A DNA stretch of 64,000 nucleotides. Origin: Chryseobacterium candidae (GTDB lineage: Bacteria > Bacteroidota > Bacteroidia > Flavobacteriales > Weeksellaceae). Both the position numbers and the translations under genes were made by a program. The notes under the pieces were generated by a model. The model searched no databases, was not told the DNA's origin, and saw only the letters and a program-made list of their open reading frames with translations. Shown here one piece after another: positions 45,482 to 54,889 of this stretch. Location of the stretch: contig NZ_SDLV01000030.1 in NCBI RefSeq assembly GCF_004916905.1, positions 45,144 through 109,143 of the forward strand, read 5' to 3'. The stretch's first letter is position 1; each line of letters begins with the position of its first letter.

Positions 45482-47134
45482 ATGAAAAAAATAAAAATTA
45501 TATTACTATCAGTTTCCCTAGCTGTAGTGACTAGTTCTTGTAATTTAGATAGGTTTCCGGAAGACAAAATATCAGAAGATACATTTTGGAAAACTGAAAA
45601 AGATGCTACCATGGCATTAAACGGCATTTATGCATACCTGTCTGGAGCAGCTTATAGCAGCTTATACAACGATAGTTTTACCGATAATTCATATGCTCAA
45701 TATCCGTGGGAAACAAATGCAGTAGATGCTTCTGCAGGAGATATACTGCCTTCTAAAGATTTCGGATATGACTTTACTACCATTAGAAAGGTAAATACCT
45801 TCTTAGAGAATATTGATAAAATTCCCATGGACAAAAATTTGGCAGGCAGATATAAAGCAGAAGCCAGATTTATAAGAGCTTTCAATTATTTTGATTTATC
45901 CCAGTATTTTGGAGCGCTTCCACTCGTGCAAAAATCAGGTGAATTAGATGATGCCTCCCTTACCCCTGTTTCTGAAGCTGAAATTGATAATTTTGTAACC
46001 AGTGAATTGAGTGCTATAGAAAATGATTTACCAATTACCTATACCTCTGGTCAGGATAAGGGTAGAATAACAAAAGGCGCAGTATTGGCATTTAAGGCAA
46101 GAGTATATTTATACACAGGAAAATACAAAGAAGCTTACGAGGCTGCTCAATCGGTAATGAATTCCGGAACGTACAGTCTTTTTAATATGGCTTCAATAGA
46201 CACAAGTACAGACTATGACAGCTTTGTTACCTTTACTTCTGCCACAGATAAAGATAATTTTTACAAAGGCTTAAGTAATTATCAGGCGTTATTCTGGGCA
46301 AAAAATGAGGGCAGTATAGAATCAATTTTAGAAGCTCAATATGTACCTGATTCAAAAGGAACATACAGTAATTCCATGACCCTTCTCCTATTGCCCAATG
46401 AAGAGAGTGGATGGAGCTCTATAACCCCAACAATTGATTTGGTAAATGCCTATTGGAATAAAGATGGAACGGCATTTACACCCCCTTCTGATGCTGTAAG
46501 AGCTTCAAACTATAATGATGGAAATCCAAATGATGCCTATCTGGACGAGTTTAAAAACAGAGATACCCGTTTATATGCAAGTATTATGCACCCCAATGGG
46601 CCTTGGTCTTACCTGCAGGGATTTGGAACAAGCCAGCTGTTCACATGGAGCAAAGGAGGAAACAATACATCGAAAATTGGCTATAACTACAAAAAAATGG
46701 CAGATTATAACTCATTAGATGAAAACTTAAATGCGAGTAATAATTTTATGCTGATTCGCTATGCAGAGGTATTACTTACCTATGCTGAAGCAAAAAATGA
46801 ATTGTATGGGCCGGATGCCTCTGTTTATGATGCACTAGACAAAATCAGAACTAGAGTAGGGATGCCAGCAATTAGCAGAACACAGACCAAGGAAACTTTG
46901 AGGGATATTATCAGAAATGAAAGAAGAATAGAGCTAGCGAATGAAGGACACAGATTTTACGATATCAGAAGATGGAAGATTGCCCCAAATGTAATGAAAA
47001 CCATTTATGACATTACCAATACACAGGTTGCAAAAAGAGTATGGAATGATAAGTTTTACAGATTCCCTTACCCTCAGACTGCGGTAGATTTAAATCCAAA
47101 ATTAAAAGAAGCTCAGGCGGCAAAAGGATATTAA
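45482..47134 (+). CDS. RagB/SusD-family glycan-binding lipoprotein
   Basis: 550 residues with lipoprotein signal (LLSVSLAVVTSSC, Cys at about 20). SusD features: DTFWKTEKDATMALNGIYAYL near the N-terminus, ARFIRAFNYFDLSQYFG in the helical core, YAEVLLTYAEAKNE and IIRNERRIELANEGHRFYDIRRW in the C-terminal half. It is the surface lid of the SusC encoded directly upstream and probably binds Gal/HexNAc-containing glycans. Behind it lies a decayed fragment of an M60 gene and then the intact M60 gene. Confidence 0.94.
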   Translation: MKKIKIILLSVSLAVVTSSCNLDRFPEDKISEDTFWKTEKDATMALNGIYAYLSGAAYSSLYNDSFTDNSYAQYPWETNAVDASAGDILPSKDFGYDFTTIRKVNTFLENIDKIPMDKNLAGRYKAEARFIRAFNYFDLSQYFGALPLVQKSGELDDASLTPVSEAEIDNFVTSELSAIENDLPITYTSGQDKGRITKGAVLAFKARVYLYTGKYKEAYEAAQSVMNSGTYSLFNMASIDTSTDYDSFVTFTSATDKDNFYKGLSNYQALFWAKNEGSIESILEAQYVPDSKGTYSNSMTLLLLPNEESGWSSITPTIDLVNAYWNKDGTAFTPPSDAVRASNYNDGNPNDAYLDEFKNRDTRLYASIMHPNGPWSYLQGFGTSQLFTWSKGGNNTSKIGYNYKKMADYNSLDENLNASNNFMLIRYAEVLLTYAEAKNELYGPDASVYDALDKIRTRVGMPAISRTQTKETLRDIIRNERRIELANEGHRFYDIRRWKIAPNVMKTIYDITNTQVAKRVWNDKFYRFPYPQTAVDLNPKLKEAQAAKGY

Positions 47135-47151
47135 TATACATAAAAGATGAG

Positions 47152-47467
47152 TATGAAGTTTATGATACTTCTGATATGGGTATATCCGATTCCTTTAGCA
47201 GGTTCTTGAGGTAAATAAAATAAGTGTAAACTACGATTTACTCTAATCCTGCGAAATCATCATCAGCTACCTTAAACTAGAAGTAGGTCATTTAAGATAT
47301 CTGTATATTCATTATCAGGATTTTCTATGATTGAAATCTGAAGGAGGTATTATAGTCCCTTAATGAATATCAATAAAAGTCTTGGCACATTCAATTCTGG
47401 AAGATATCTTGTTTCTGTAAAAGGTGAAAAAGATCAGATTTATAACTGTAAACTGATTAAAAATTAA
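47152..47467 (+). pseudogene. Fossil of an M60 protease gene (C-terminal fragment)
   Basis: This gap carries a broken copy of the end of the intact M60 gene that follows. TATGAAGTTTATGATACT (47152-47169) equals 50157-50174. After a deletion the copy resumes at about 47209 (GTAAATAAA region) and tracks 50349-50619 to the same final codons CTGATTAAAAATTAA (47453-47467), including CTTGGCACATTCAATTCTGG. Stops and shifts fill the reading frame. The piece covers part of the beta region and the T9SS sorting domain, so a tandem M60 copy once stood here and was mostly lost. Confidence 0.88.
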
Positions 47468-47526
47468 TCAATAAATATGTTAGCAGACATAATATCTATG
47501 TCTGCTATTTTAATCCAAAAATAAAA

Positions 47527-50500
47527 ATGAAAGCAAAGTTTTACACATTAATTATGTTGTGTATGTTGTTTTCTTTATCGAAAGCACAATACCAAATAAC
47601 TGCCTATAAAGTAACATCATTACAGCCTTCTGAACCTGGTTCAGAAGTAGAAAATTGCATTGATGATAATGACGCAACAACCTACCACTCCTTATGGAAT
47701 GCCAACGGTATTCCGGATCAACTGGATTTTTACTTTGTAGATGTACAAAGTATAAACAAACTTGAATATATACCAAGAGCTACAGAAACTAATGGTATCT
47801 GGACAAAAGTAGATGTCTATTATTCCACTCAGGACAATCCTACTACTTTCATTCAAAAGAAAAGTCAGGTTGTGTGGGCGGAAAACAATAAAAAGAAGAC
47901 GATAGATCTATCGTCATCACCCATACCTAAACCTTACATTATTAGGCTTTACATAACAGAAGGAGGAGGTAATTTCTCTAGTTGTGCTGAAATGAAATTT
48001 TATTCATCTCAACAACCGCCTGTTTATAGCATAGATGATTGTAAACCGCCAATTGGTGGTCTGTCTGCTGTAACCAATAACGTAAAAGTACCCGTTATAG
48101 CAGCAGGATCTTTTGCTTCCAGTAAAGAAACTAAAAAAGGAAATAATAGTTTAAAAATGAGCTTTGATGGAGATACTTCCACATTTTATCACTCTGAGTG
48201 GGAGCCAACATCCAATGTATTTCCTATTACGTTAAACTATCACTTTAATGGGACAAAGCCTATAGGCTATTTGCGCTATATCCCAAGACAGGACGGGCAG
48301 AATAATGGTTTTTTCGGAAAAGTATCAATTTTATATAATACAATAAGCAATACCACTTACATACCACTTATGAATTATGATTTTGGTATGACTGGTGCAA
48401 TTACAGATGTTCATTTTCCATCTACTATTACTCCAGCCAATATTAAAATTGTTGTCCAAAATGGCTTGAATAATTTTGCGAGCTGTGCAGAAATGGCGTT
48501 TTATCCTAAGAAAGTACTTCCTTATGGAGATATTTTTGCAGATAACATTTATTCTGAACTGAAGCCGGGCGTTACCCAGGAAATTATAGACGGAATTACC
48601 AACCCTTTTTATAAAGCATTGGCTCAGTGTCTCTTTAGTAAAACCTATAATAAAAAATACAGAGTAAAATCATATGAAGTATATCCTACCTTAAAGACTA
48701 CCCGGAATGCATTAAAAACAGATGCTTATGATTCATTTGAGAATATGACAGGAATTGTATTTAAGGCAAATACTAAAATTGTTTTATTTATGGACAGTGC
48801 CCCAGGTCCTGTATTTTTAAAAGTACACAATTTTGCCAACGAAGGAAAATTTACGGAAAAATCATATCCTCTTAAAGCAGGATTAAATATTATTGAGAGT
48901 GAAACAGGAGGATTAGGATATATCAGTTATTACAATGATAACAGTGCTTTGCCTCCAGTTAAAATTAATATTGTTACAGGCACCTTAAATGGCTATTTTG
49001 ATTCTGCTGCAACTATTACTGCGGCGGAATGGAAAACATTATTGCTAAATAATGCTTCCCATAAATTAGATATCAGAGGCCAATATATTCACCTGGTATT
49101 TGATAAAAGTGCTTTAAGGACATATGTTCCGGATAATCCTGCTGAATTCATCAACGCTTATGATAATATCATAAGACAACAAAGAATACTAATGGGATTG
49201 TTTAAATATGGTAAATCACCAAAAAATCGCCAATTTGCATATACTGAATCCAAAGGAGGCTGGTTTCAATATAATCCTGGAGCTCACTTTGATTTAACTT
49301 GGGGACCTGCTAGCTGTACCTCTGTCAGTAATATGGATTACTGGGGCGTGGGGCACGAACTAGGACACGTAAATCAAATTAGACCGAATCTTAGCTGGAT
49401 AGGGCTAAGCGAAGTAACTAATAATATTTACTCTGCTTGGAATGAATATACAATGAGTAAAGGGGTACCAAGATTAGAAAGAGAACCATTTAAAACAACT
49501 GACTCTGGAGCAGAACTAGAAGGGGGTAAAGCAAATAAAAGTGTAAATTATACTCTTATAGGTAAGAAAAACGTGCTGAGGACTATTGCTGAAAATATTG
49601 AGGATTATAACTTTCTTATTTTCCGTCCATTCTGGCAGTTAGAATTGTATTATCAGGTGGCTGGCGCAGCCAGAGGAGGGCTTGCCCTTACAGATGAAGA
49701 ACATCCGTCACCTGCATCTGGGGTAGACTATGCACATTGGTATGGTAATGTAGCAGAAAAATCAAGAAACACAGACGCTGCCAATTTAACCAACGGACAG
49801 CTCTCTATGGAATTTGTTAAAAATACCTGTGATGCTGTACAAGAAGATCTCACAGACTTTTTTACCGATGCAGGTTTCCTAAGACCTGTCAATATAAACA
49901 TAAACGATTATGGAGTACAAAATATTACCGTTACGCAAAATATGATTGATGCTACCATTGCAGCAGTTAAAGCAAAAAATTACCCTAAGCCCATCTCTCC
50001 GGTAATGAATTATATTAATGCACATAACGTAAAAGTATTCAGAGATAAGCTCCCTTTATCAGGAACCACCGGAAATGGAGTTACTTTATTAAACACTGCT
50101 ACAGGTCCTCAGCTTAAAGTAGACCAGGCTAATGTATGGAAAAATGTTGTAGCATATGAAGTTTATGATACTCATGGTGCTTTGGCTAGAATATCATTGG
50201 CAGGTATTGGAGATACCACAAACCACACTACGATAATAGAATATCCCACAGGATCAGCTAAAGTGTATGCTGTAGGCTATAACGGGAGCAAAATATTGGT
50301 ATATCCAAAAATTTCAGCAGCCTCTAAAGCAAAAACTTCAGCAGCTCCTGAAGTAAATAAAGTAAGTAAACTGATGATTTACCCTAATCCTGCGAAATCA
50401 TCAGATGCCGTGAAACTGGAACTGGCTGATTCAAAAGGAAAATATACAATGTCTGTATATTCATTATCAGGATCTTTAGTATTGCAGTCTGAAGGAGATA

Positions 50501-50619
50501 TTAAAACCCTCAATGATAATATCAATAACAGTCTTGGCACATTCAATTCTGGGATATACCTTGTTTCTGTAAAAGACGAAAAAGGTCAGGTTTATAAAAC
50601 CAGGCTGATTAAAAATTAA
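47527..50619 (+). CDS. Second secreted M60-family metalloprotease with CBM32-like modules and T9SS sorting domain
   Basis: 1030 residues, paralogue of the 34453-37572 gene and co-linear with it. Signal peptide to about 20 (LSKAQ), two F5/8C/CBM32-like modules (about 22-165, 180-320; TTYHSLWNANGIPDQLDFYF and TFYHSEWEP), M60 domain with HELGH at 610-614 and zinc ligand Glu629, then a beta region and type A sorting domain (MIYPNPAKSSDAVKLEL, then GIYLVSVKDEKG). It is exported through the outer membrane by T9SS and probably attacks mucin-like O-glycoproteins. It follows SusD after the fossil copy, so the SusCD-M60 linkage is ancestral. No own operator is visible; S3 readthrough is likely. Confidence 0.93.
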   Translation: MKAKFYTLIMLCMLFSLSKAQYQITAYKVTSLQPSEPGSEVENCIDDNDATTYHSLWNANGIPDQLDFYFVDVQSINKLEYIPRATETNGIWTKVDVYYSTQDNPTTFIQKKSQVVWAENNKKKTIDLSSSPIPKPYIIRLYITEGGGNFSSCAEMKFYSSQQPPVYSIDDCKPPIGGLSAVTNNVKVPVIAAGSFASSKETKKGNNSLKMSFDGDTSTFYHSEWEPTSNVFPITLNYHFNGTKPIGYLRYIPRQDGQNNGFFGKVSILYNTISNTTYIPLMNYDFGMTGAITDVHFPSTITPANIKIVVQNGLNNFASCAEMAFYPKKVLPYGDIFADNIYSELKPGVTQEIIDGITNPFYKALAQCLFSKTYNKKYRVKSYEVYPTLKTTRNALKTDAYDSFENMTGIVFKANTKIVLFMDSAPGPVFLKVHNFANEGKFTEKSYPLKAGLNIIESETGGLGYISYYNDNSALPPVKINIVTGTLNGYFDSAATITAAEWKTLLLNNASHKLDIRGQYIHLVFDKSALRTYVPDNPAEFINAYDNIIRQQRILMGLFKYGKSPKNRQFAYTESKGGWFQYNPGAHFDLTWGPASCTSVSNMDYWGVGHELGHVNQIRPNLSWIGLSEVTNNIYSAWNEYTMSKGVPRLEREPFKTTDSGAELEGGKANKSVNYTLIGKKNVLRTIAENIEDYNFLIFRPFWQLELYYQVAGAARGGLALTDEEHPSPASGVDYAHWYGNVAEKSRNTDAANLTNGQLSMEFVKNTCDAVQEDLTDFFTDAGFLRPVNININDYGVQNITVTQNMIDATIAAVKAKNYPKPISPVMNYINAHNVKVFRDKLPLSGTTGNGVTLLNTATGPQLKVDQANVWKNVVAYEVYDTHGALARISLAGIGDTTNHTTIIEYPTGSAKVYAVGYNGSKILVYPKISAASKAKTSAAPEVNKVSKLMIYPNPAKSSDAVKLELADSKGKYTMSVYSLSGSLVLQSEGDIKTLNDNINNSLGTFNSGIYLVSVKDEKGQVYKTRLIKN

Positions 50620-50750
50620 ACAGTGATTATACAAGCACACAGATTTTATTAGTCTGTTATTAAAATAAATATGGGTAGCTTTTTAAACGAAATCGTTCAA
50701 TAAGTTATCCATGTTTTTAAAAAGAGAGCTACTCTTTTAACAAAAAAAAC

Positions 50751-50758
50751 TACTTTTG
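50751..50758 (+). promoter_or_regulatory. Promoter -7 box upstream of the GH31 gene
   Basis: TACTTTTG fits TAnnTTTG, about 110 bases before the GH31 ATG. The rest of the 250-base gap holds only a loose GTAGCT...AGCTAC inverted repeat (50672-50731 region). Confidence 0.4.
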
Positions 50759-50869
50759 AAAGTGTTTGAATAGCATTGGGTTACAATTGGTTTTTATCTT
50801 AAAAGTTGATTTTAATCTTAATTTCTTAGAGTAGTATAAAATGTAAATTAATAAATAAAATCAAGGTAA

Positions 50870-53800
50870 ATGAATGCAGTTTTAAATTCAAAAATTCAAA
50901 AGATTTTACTCCTGAGTTCTTTTCTTTTCTTCATTGGAAAAACTCAGGCTCAAAAAATTGAAAATGTTGCTAGGAAAGGAGAAACTTCAGTAGAAGTTTT
51001 GCTTTCTGACAATAAAAAAATAGTAATAGATTTTTATGGAGAAAATATCTTTCGGTTATTTTTCGATCCCAAAGTTGGAGAAGTAAGAAGTCTTGAAGCA
51101 ATACCTCCCGCTCAGATTTTGGTAGATCAGCCCAGAAAAAAAGTACAAGAAATTGCAGTCAACAATTTACCACAGACTATTTCTATCTCTACTCGTAAAA
51201 TGAAAATAGAAATTGACAAAACAACTTCTTTATTTAAAGTGTTTAACCTGAACCTTAATAAAGAGGCTTTTTCTTTTATGGCTCCCATTGAATTTAATTC
51301 CAAAGAAGCAGTGCTTACTTTATCTCAGGGAAAAGATGAATATTTCTATGGAGGCGGTGTACAAAACGGCCGGTTTTCTCATAAAGGAAATACGATTTTA
51401 ATTGTTAATCAAAATAACTGGACTGATGGTGGCGTAGCCTCTCCAAATCCTTATTACTGGTCTACAAATGGATATGGTTTTATGTGGCATACTTTCAAAA
51501 AAGGATATTATGATTTTGGTAAACAAAATAAAAATGAAGTGAAACTGGCTCATGAGACTGATTACCTGGATGTTTTTTTTATGGTAGATGATCATCCTAA
51601 ATCTTTGTTGAATGATTTTTACCAGCTCACGGGAAACCCCATACTTTTACCTAAGTTTGGTTTTTATGAAGGTCATCTTAATGCCTACAATAGAGATTAT
51701 TGGAAAGAAGATGATAAAGGAATCCTATTTGAAGACGGAAAAAGATATAAAGAAAGCCAAAAAGATAATGGAGGAGTTAAAGAATCTTTAAATGGAGAAA
51801 AAAACAACTATCAGTTTTCTGCCAGAGCCGTTATAGACCGTTATAAAAATGCAGATATGCCTTTAGGATGGATATTGCCAAATGATGGTTACAGTGCAGG
51901 ATACGGACAGACAGAAACCTTGGATGGCAATATAGCTAATTTAAAATCTCTCGGAAATTATGCCAGAAAAAACGGTGTAGAAATAGGATTGTGGACACAG
52001 TCTGATTTGCATCCAAAAGAAGGAATAAGTGCTCTTTTGCAGAGAGATATCATAAAAGAAGTGGGTGACGCAGGCGTAAGAGTCCTAAAAACGGATGTTG
52101 CCTGGGTAGGCCCTGGCTACTCATTCGGGCTTAACGGCATTTCAGATGTGGCTCAGATAATACCACGCTATGGTAACGGGAGCCGTCCTTTTATCATTTC
52201 GCTGGACGGTTGGGCTGGTTCACAACGATATGCCGGTATCTGGACAGGAGACCAAACGGGTGGCGAATGGGAATATATCAGATTCCATATTCCTACCTAT
52301 ATAGGTTCTGGTTTGTCTGGCCAGCCTAACATTACTTCGGATATGGATGGTATTTTTGGCGGGAAAAACCCGATTATCAATACAAGGGATTTCCAATGGA
52401 AAACCTTTACCCCTATGCAGCTCAACATGGATGGCTGGGGAGCAAACGAAAAGTATCCCCATGCTTTGGGTGAATCCGCTGCTTCTATTAACAGGAACTA
52501 TTTAAAATTGAAATCCACCCTGCTGCCTTATACGTATAGTATAGCTAAGGAAGCCGTAGATGGATTGCCAATCATCAGAGCAATGTTTTTAGATGAGGTT
52601 AATGAATATACTTTAGGGAAATCTACTCAGTATCAGTACCAGTATGGACCTTATTTTCTGGTAGCTCCAGTATATCAGGCCACAAAAATAGATAAAGAAG
52701 GAAATGATATCAGAAATAATATTTACCTTCCTAAAGGCAATTGGATTGATTACTTTACAGGACAAACTTATGAGGGAGGGATTATTTTAAATCATTTCGA
52801 TGCCCCAATTTGGAAACTTCCTCTATTTGTGAAGCCAGGCGCTATTATTCCGATGGTAAATCCCAACAACAACGTTCATCAAATCAATAAAAAATTAAGA
52901 ATTTATGAAGTGTATCCTTCAGACAAATCAAGCTTTACAGAATATGATGACGATGGCATAACCGAAAATTATAAGAAAAATGAATCTGTAAGCACCCTTA
53001 TAGAAAGTAGGGTAGTTAAAAATACAGCAACAGTAAGTATTTCTCCTACTCAAGGTAACTTTAATGGTTTTGAAAAAGAAAAAATGACAGAATTTAGAAT
53101 TAATGTTACTAAAAAACCATCCGGTGTAAAACTTTCTGTTGGAGGTAAAAATATAAATCTGAATACAGTAAATACCTTAGATGAATTTAATAATGCCACC
53201 AACGTCTATTTTTACAACAGCAAACCGGAATTCAATAATTTTTCCACCAAAGGTTCTGAGTTTTCAAAAGTTTCGATTACCCGAAATCCACAACTTTGGG
53301 TGAAAACAGAAATTACCGATATAAGCAAAAACAAAGTAGAGCTTATCATTAAAGATTACCAGTTTACCAATTCTAACCAATTAAAAAATAACTCCGGAGC
53401 ATTTGCAGAAGCTTTAAAGCCAATCACTTCAGAAAATACAAACACTGCATATTCTATATTGCCATCATGGAATAAAATCCCTAATGCTGATTACTATGAA
53501 ATATTATGTAACAATATGGTATACAGTAATATAAAAGATACCTCTTTCTTGTTTGAAGGATTGGCTCCTGAAACGAAATATGATTTCAAATTAAGAGCCG
53601 TAAATAAAACCAATACTTCTGATTGGGTTTCTTTCTCGTCCCGAACCAGTAAAAACCCTTACGAATTTGCCATTAAAGGCATAAAAGCTACCGTTACAAT
53701 TCCAAGTCAGGAAGGAGAAGGCATAGAAAATCTTTTTGATCAGGATCTGAGCACGGGCTGGCATTCGGATTATGAAAAAAGCAAAGTTCCTTTTGAAATA

Positions 53801-54679
53801 ATTTTAGACTTAGGCTCCATCAACACCATCAGTAAATTAGAATATATGCCTAGAAACAGCGGTTATAACGGAGTATGGATGAATGGTAAAATTTCGTATA
53901 GTGATAATAAAAAAGACTGGACAGAACTTGGCTCTTTTACATGGGATAGAAATAACATAAATAAATCTTTAGACTTCGCCACCCATCCTACCACACGATT
54001 TATGAAGATTGAAGTCAGCAGTGCTTTCAAAAATTTTGGTAGTGGAAACGAATTATATATATTCAAAGTTCCCGGATCTTCAAGTTTGCTTCCCGGCGAT
54101 ATCAATAATGATCAGAAAATTGATAGGAATGACTTTACTTCATATATGAATTATACAGGTCTGAGAAAAGGAGATTCTGATTTTGAAGGATATATTAGCC
54201 ATGGGGATATAAATAAGAACGGCTTCATTGATGCATTTGATATTTCTAACGTCGCTACAAAAATAGATGGAGGAGTAAGCGATGAAGAATTGAAACCACT
54301 GCAAGGCAGCATTACAGCCTCTGCTTCAAAACAGCAATATGCTAAGAATGATATTGTTGAAGTAGTAGTAAAAGGTAGTAATCTGCAATCTGTAAATGCA
54401 TTGAGTTTTGCTATTCCATATAACCAGCAGGAATTGGAATACATAGGAATAACACCATTAAATATCGGCCAGATGGAAAACCTGACTTATGACAGACTGC
54501 ATACCAACAAAGAGAAGATATTATATCCTACGCTGGTTAATGTAGGACAAAAAAGTCCCTTAGAAGGAACAGCAGATTTATTCATTATTAAATTTAAAGC
54601 AAAACGAAACGGATCATTTAATATAAAAGCTACTAACGGATTGCTGGTTGATAAAACACTGAATTCTATTGACTTTTAA
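50870..54679 (+). CDS. Multidomain GH31 glycosidase, candidate alpha-N-acetylgalactosaminidase
   Basis: 1269 residues. Signal peptide to about 27 (FFIGKTQAQ), GH31 N-terminal beta domain to about 255, catalytic barrel about 258-600 with nucleophile Asp409 in LKTDVAWVGPGYSFG and acid/base Asp461 in WTGDQTGGEWEYIRFH, then beta domains to about 800. Next come a fibronectin III-like part (about 855-928), an F5/8C/CBM32-like module (about 930-1070), a dockerin-like Ca-binding pair (about 1074-1135: DINNDQKIDRND and DINKNGFIDAFD) and a C-terminal cohesin-like beta domain (about 1145-1269). The motif around the nucleophile recalls the GH31 group that contains GalNAc-specific alpha-glycosidases of gut bacteria; GalNAc specificity is inferred, other alpha-galacto or gluco activity is possible. 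No T9SS domain ends it. Confidence 0.85.
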   Translation: MNAVLNSKIQKILLLSSFLFFIGKTQAQKIENVARKGETSVEVLLSDNKKIVIDFYGENIFRLFFDPKVGEVRSLEAIPPAQILVDQPRKKVQEIAVNNLPQTISISTRKMKIEIDKTTSLFKVFNLNLNKEAFSFMAPIEFNSKEAVLTLSQGKDEYFYGGGVQNGRFSHKGNTILIVNQNNWTDGGVASPNPYYWSTNGYGFMWHTFKKGYYDFGKQNKNEVKLAHETDYLDVFFMVDDHPKSLLNDFYQLTGNPILLPKFGFYEGHLNAYNRDYWKEDDKGILFEDGKRYKESQKDNGGVKESLNGEKNNYQFSARAVIDRYKNADMPLGWILPNDGYSAGYGQTETLDGNIANLKSLGNYARKNGVEIGLWTQSDLHPKEGISALLQRDIIKEVGDAGVRVLKTDVAWVGPGYSFGLNGISDVAQIIPRYGNGSRPFIISLDGWAGSQRYAGIWTGDQTGGEWEYIRFHIPTYIGSGLSGQPNITSDMDGIFGGKNPIINTRDFQWKTFTPMQLNMDGWGANEKYPHALGESAASINRNYLKLKSTLLPYTYSIAKEAVDGLPIIRAMFLDEVNEYTLGKSTQYQYQYGPYFLVAPVYQATKIDKEGNDIRNNIYLPKGNWIDYFTGQTYEGGIILNHFDAPIWKLPLFVKPGAIIPMVNPNNNVHQINKKLRIYEVYPSDKSSFTEYDDDGITENYKKNESVSTLIESRVVKNTATVSISPTQGNFNGFEKEKMTEFRINVTKKPSGVKLSVGGKNINLNTVNTLDEFNNATNVYFYNSKPEFNNFSTKGSEFSKVSITRNPQLWVKTEITDISKNKVELIIKDYQFTNSNQLKNNSGAFAEALKPITSENTNTAYSILPSWNKIPNADYYEILCNNMVYSNIKDTSFLFEGLAPETKYDFKLRAVNKTNTSDWVSFSSRTSKNPYEFAIKGIKATVTIPSQEGEGIENLFDQDLSTGWHSDYEKSKVPFEIILDLGSINTISKLEYMPRNSGYNGVWMNGKISYSDNKKDWTELGSFTWDRNNINKSLDFATHPTTRFMKIEVSSAFKNFGSGNELYIFKVPGSSSLLPGDINNDQKIDRNDFTSYMNYTGLRKGDSDFEGYISHGDINKNGFIDAFDISNVATKIDGGVSDEELKPLQGSITASASKQQYAKNDIVEVVVKGSNLQSVNALSFAIPYNQQELEYIGITPLNIGQMENLTYDRLHTNKEKILYPTLVNVGQKSPLEGTADLFIIKFKAKRNGSFNIKATNGLLVDKTLNSIDF

Positions 54680-54756
54680 TAACAAAATTGATTAAAAGCA
54701 GGAGAAAGAATTTACATTTTCTTGACAAGATTTCAAGAAATGAGTAAGCTAAAAAA

Positions 54757-54791
54757 TCAAGGCTTGGATTTTATAATCTGAGCCTTTTTCA
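54757..54791. terminator. Bidirectional terminator between GH31 and gntR
   Basis: AAGGCT (54759-54764) with GGATT behind pairs with AATCT and AGCCTT (54781-54786) across a TTAT loop, with two wobble pairs. T runs lie on both sides, so it serves GH31 (+) and the GntR gene (-). Confidence 0.7.
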
Positions 54792-54889
54792 AAAACAGGC
54801 ATACATTGGGTTCAGAATGTTTCCTCATTTTTAGCTTTGGCTTGTATTTTTATGAAACAACTTCAGATAATAAATTTATTTCAAATCAA

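Noticed and set aside
47135..47526. Candidate small RNA or leader in the SusD-M60 gap
   Set aside because: The sequence is explained by the decayed M60 gene copy.
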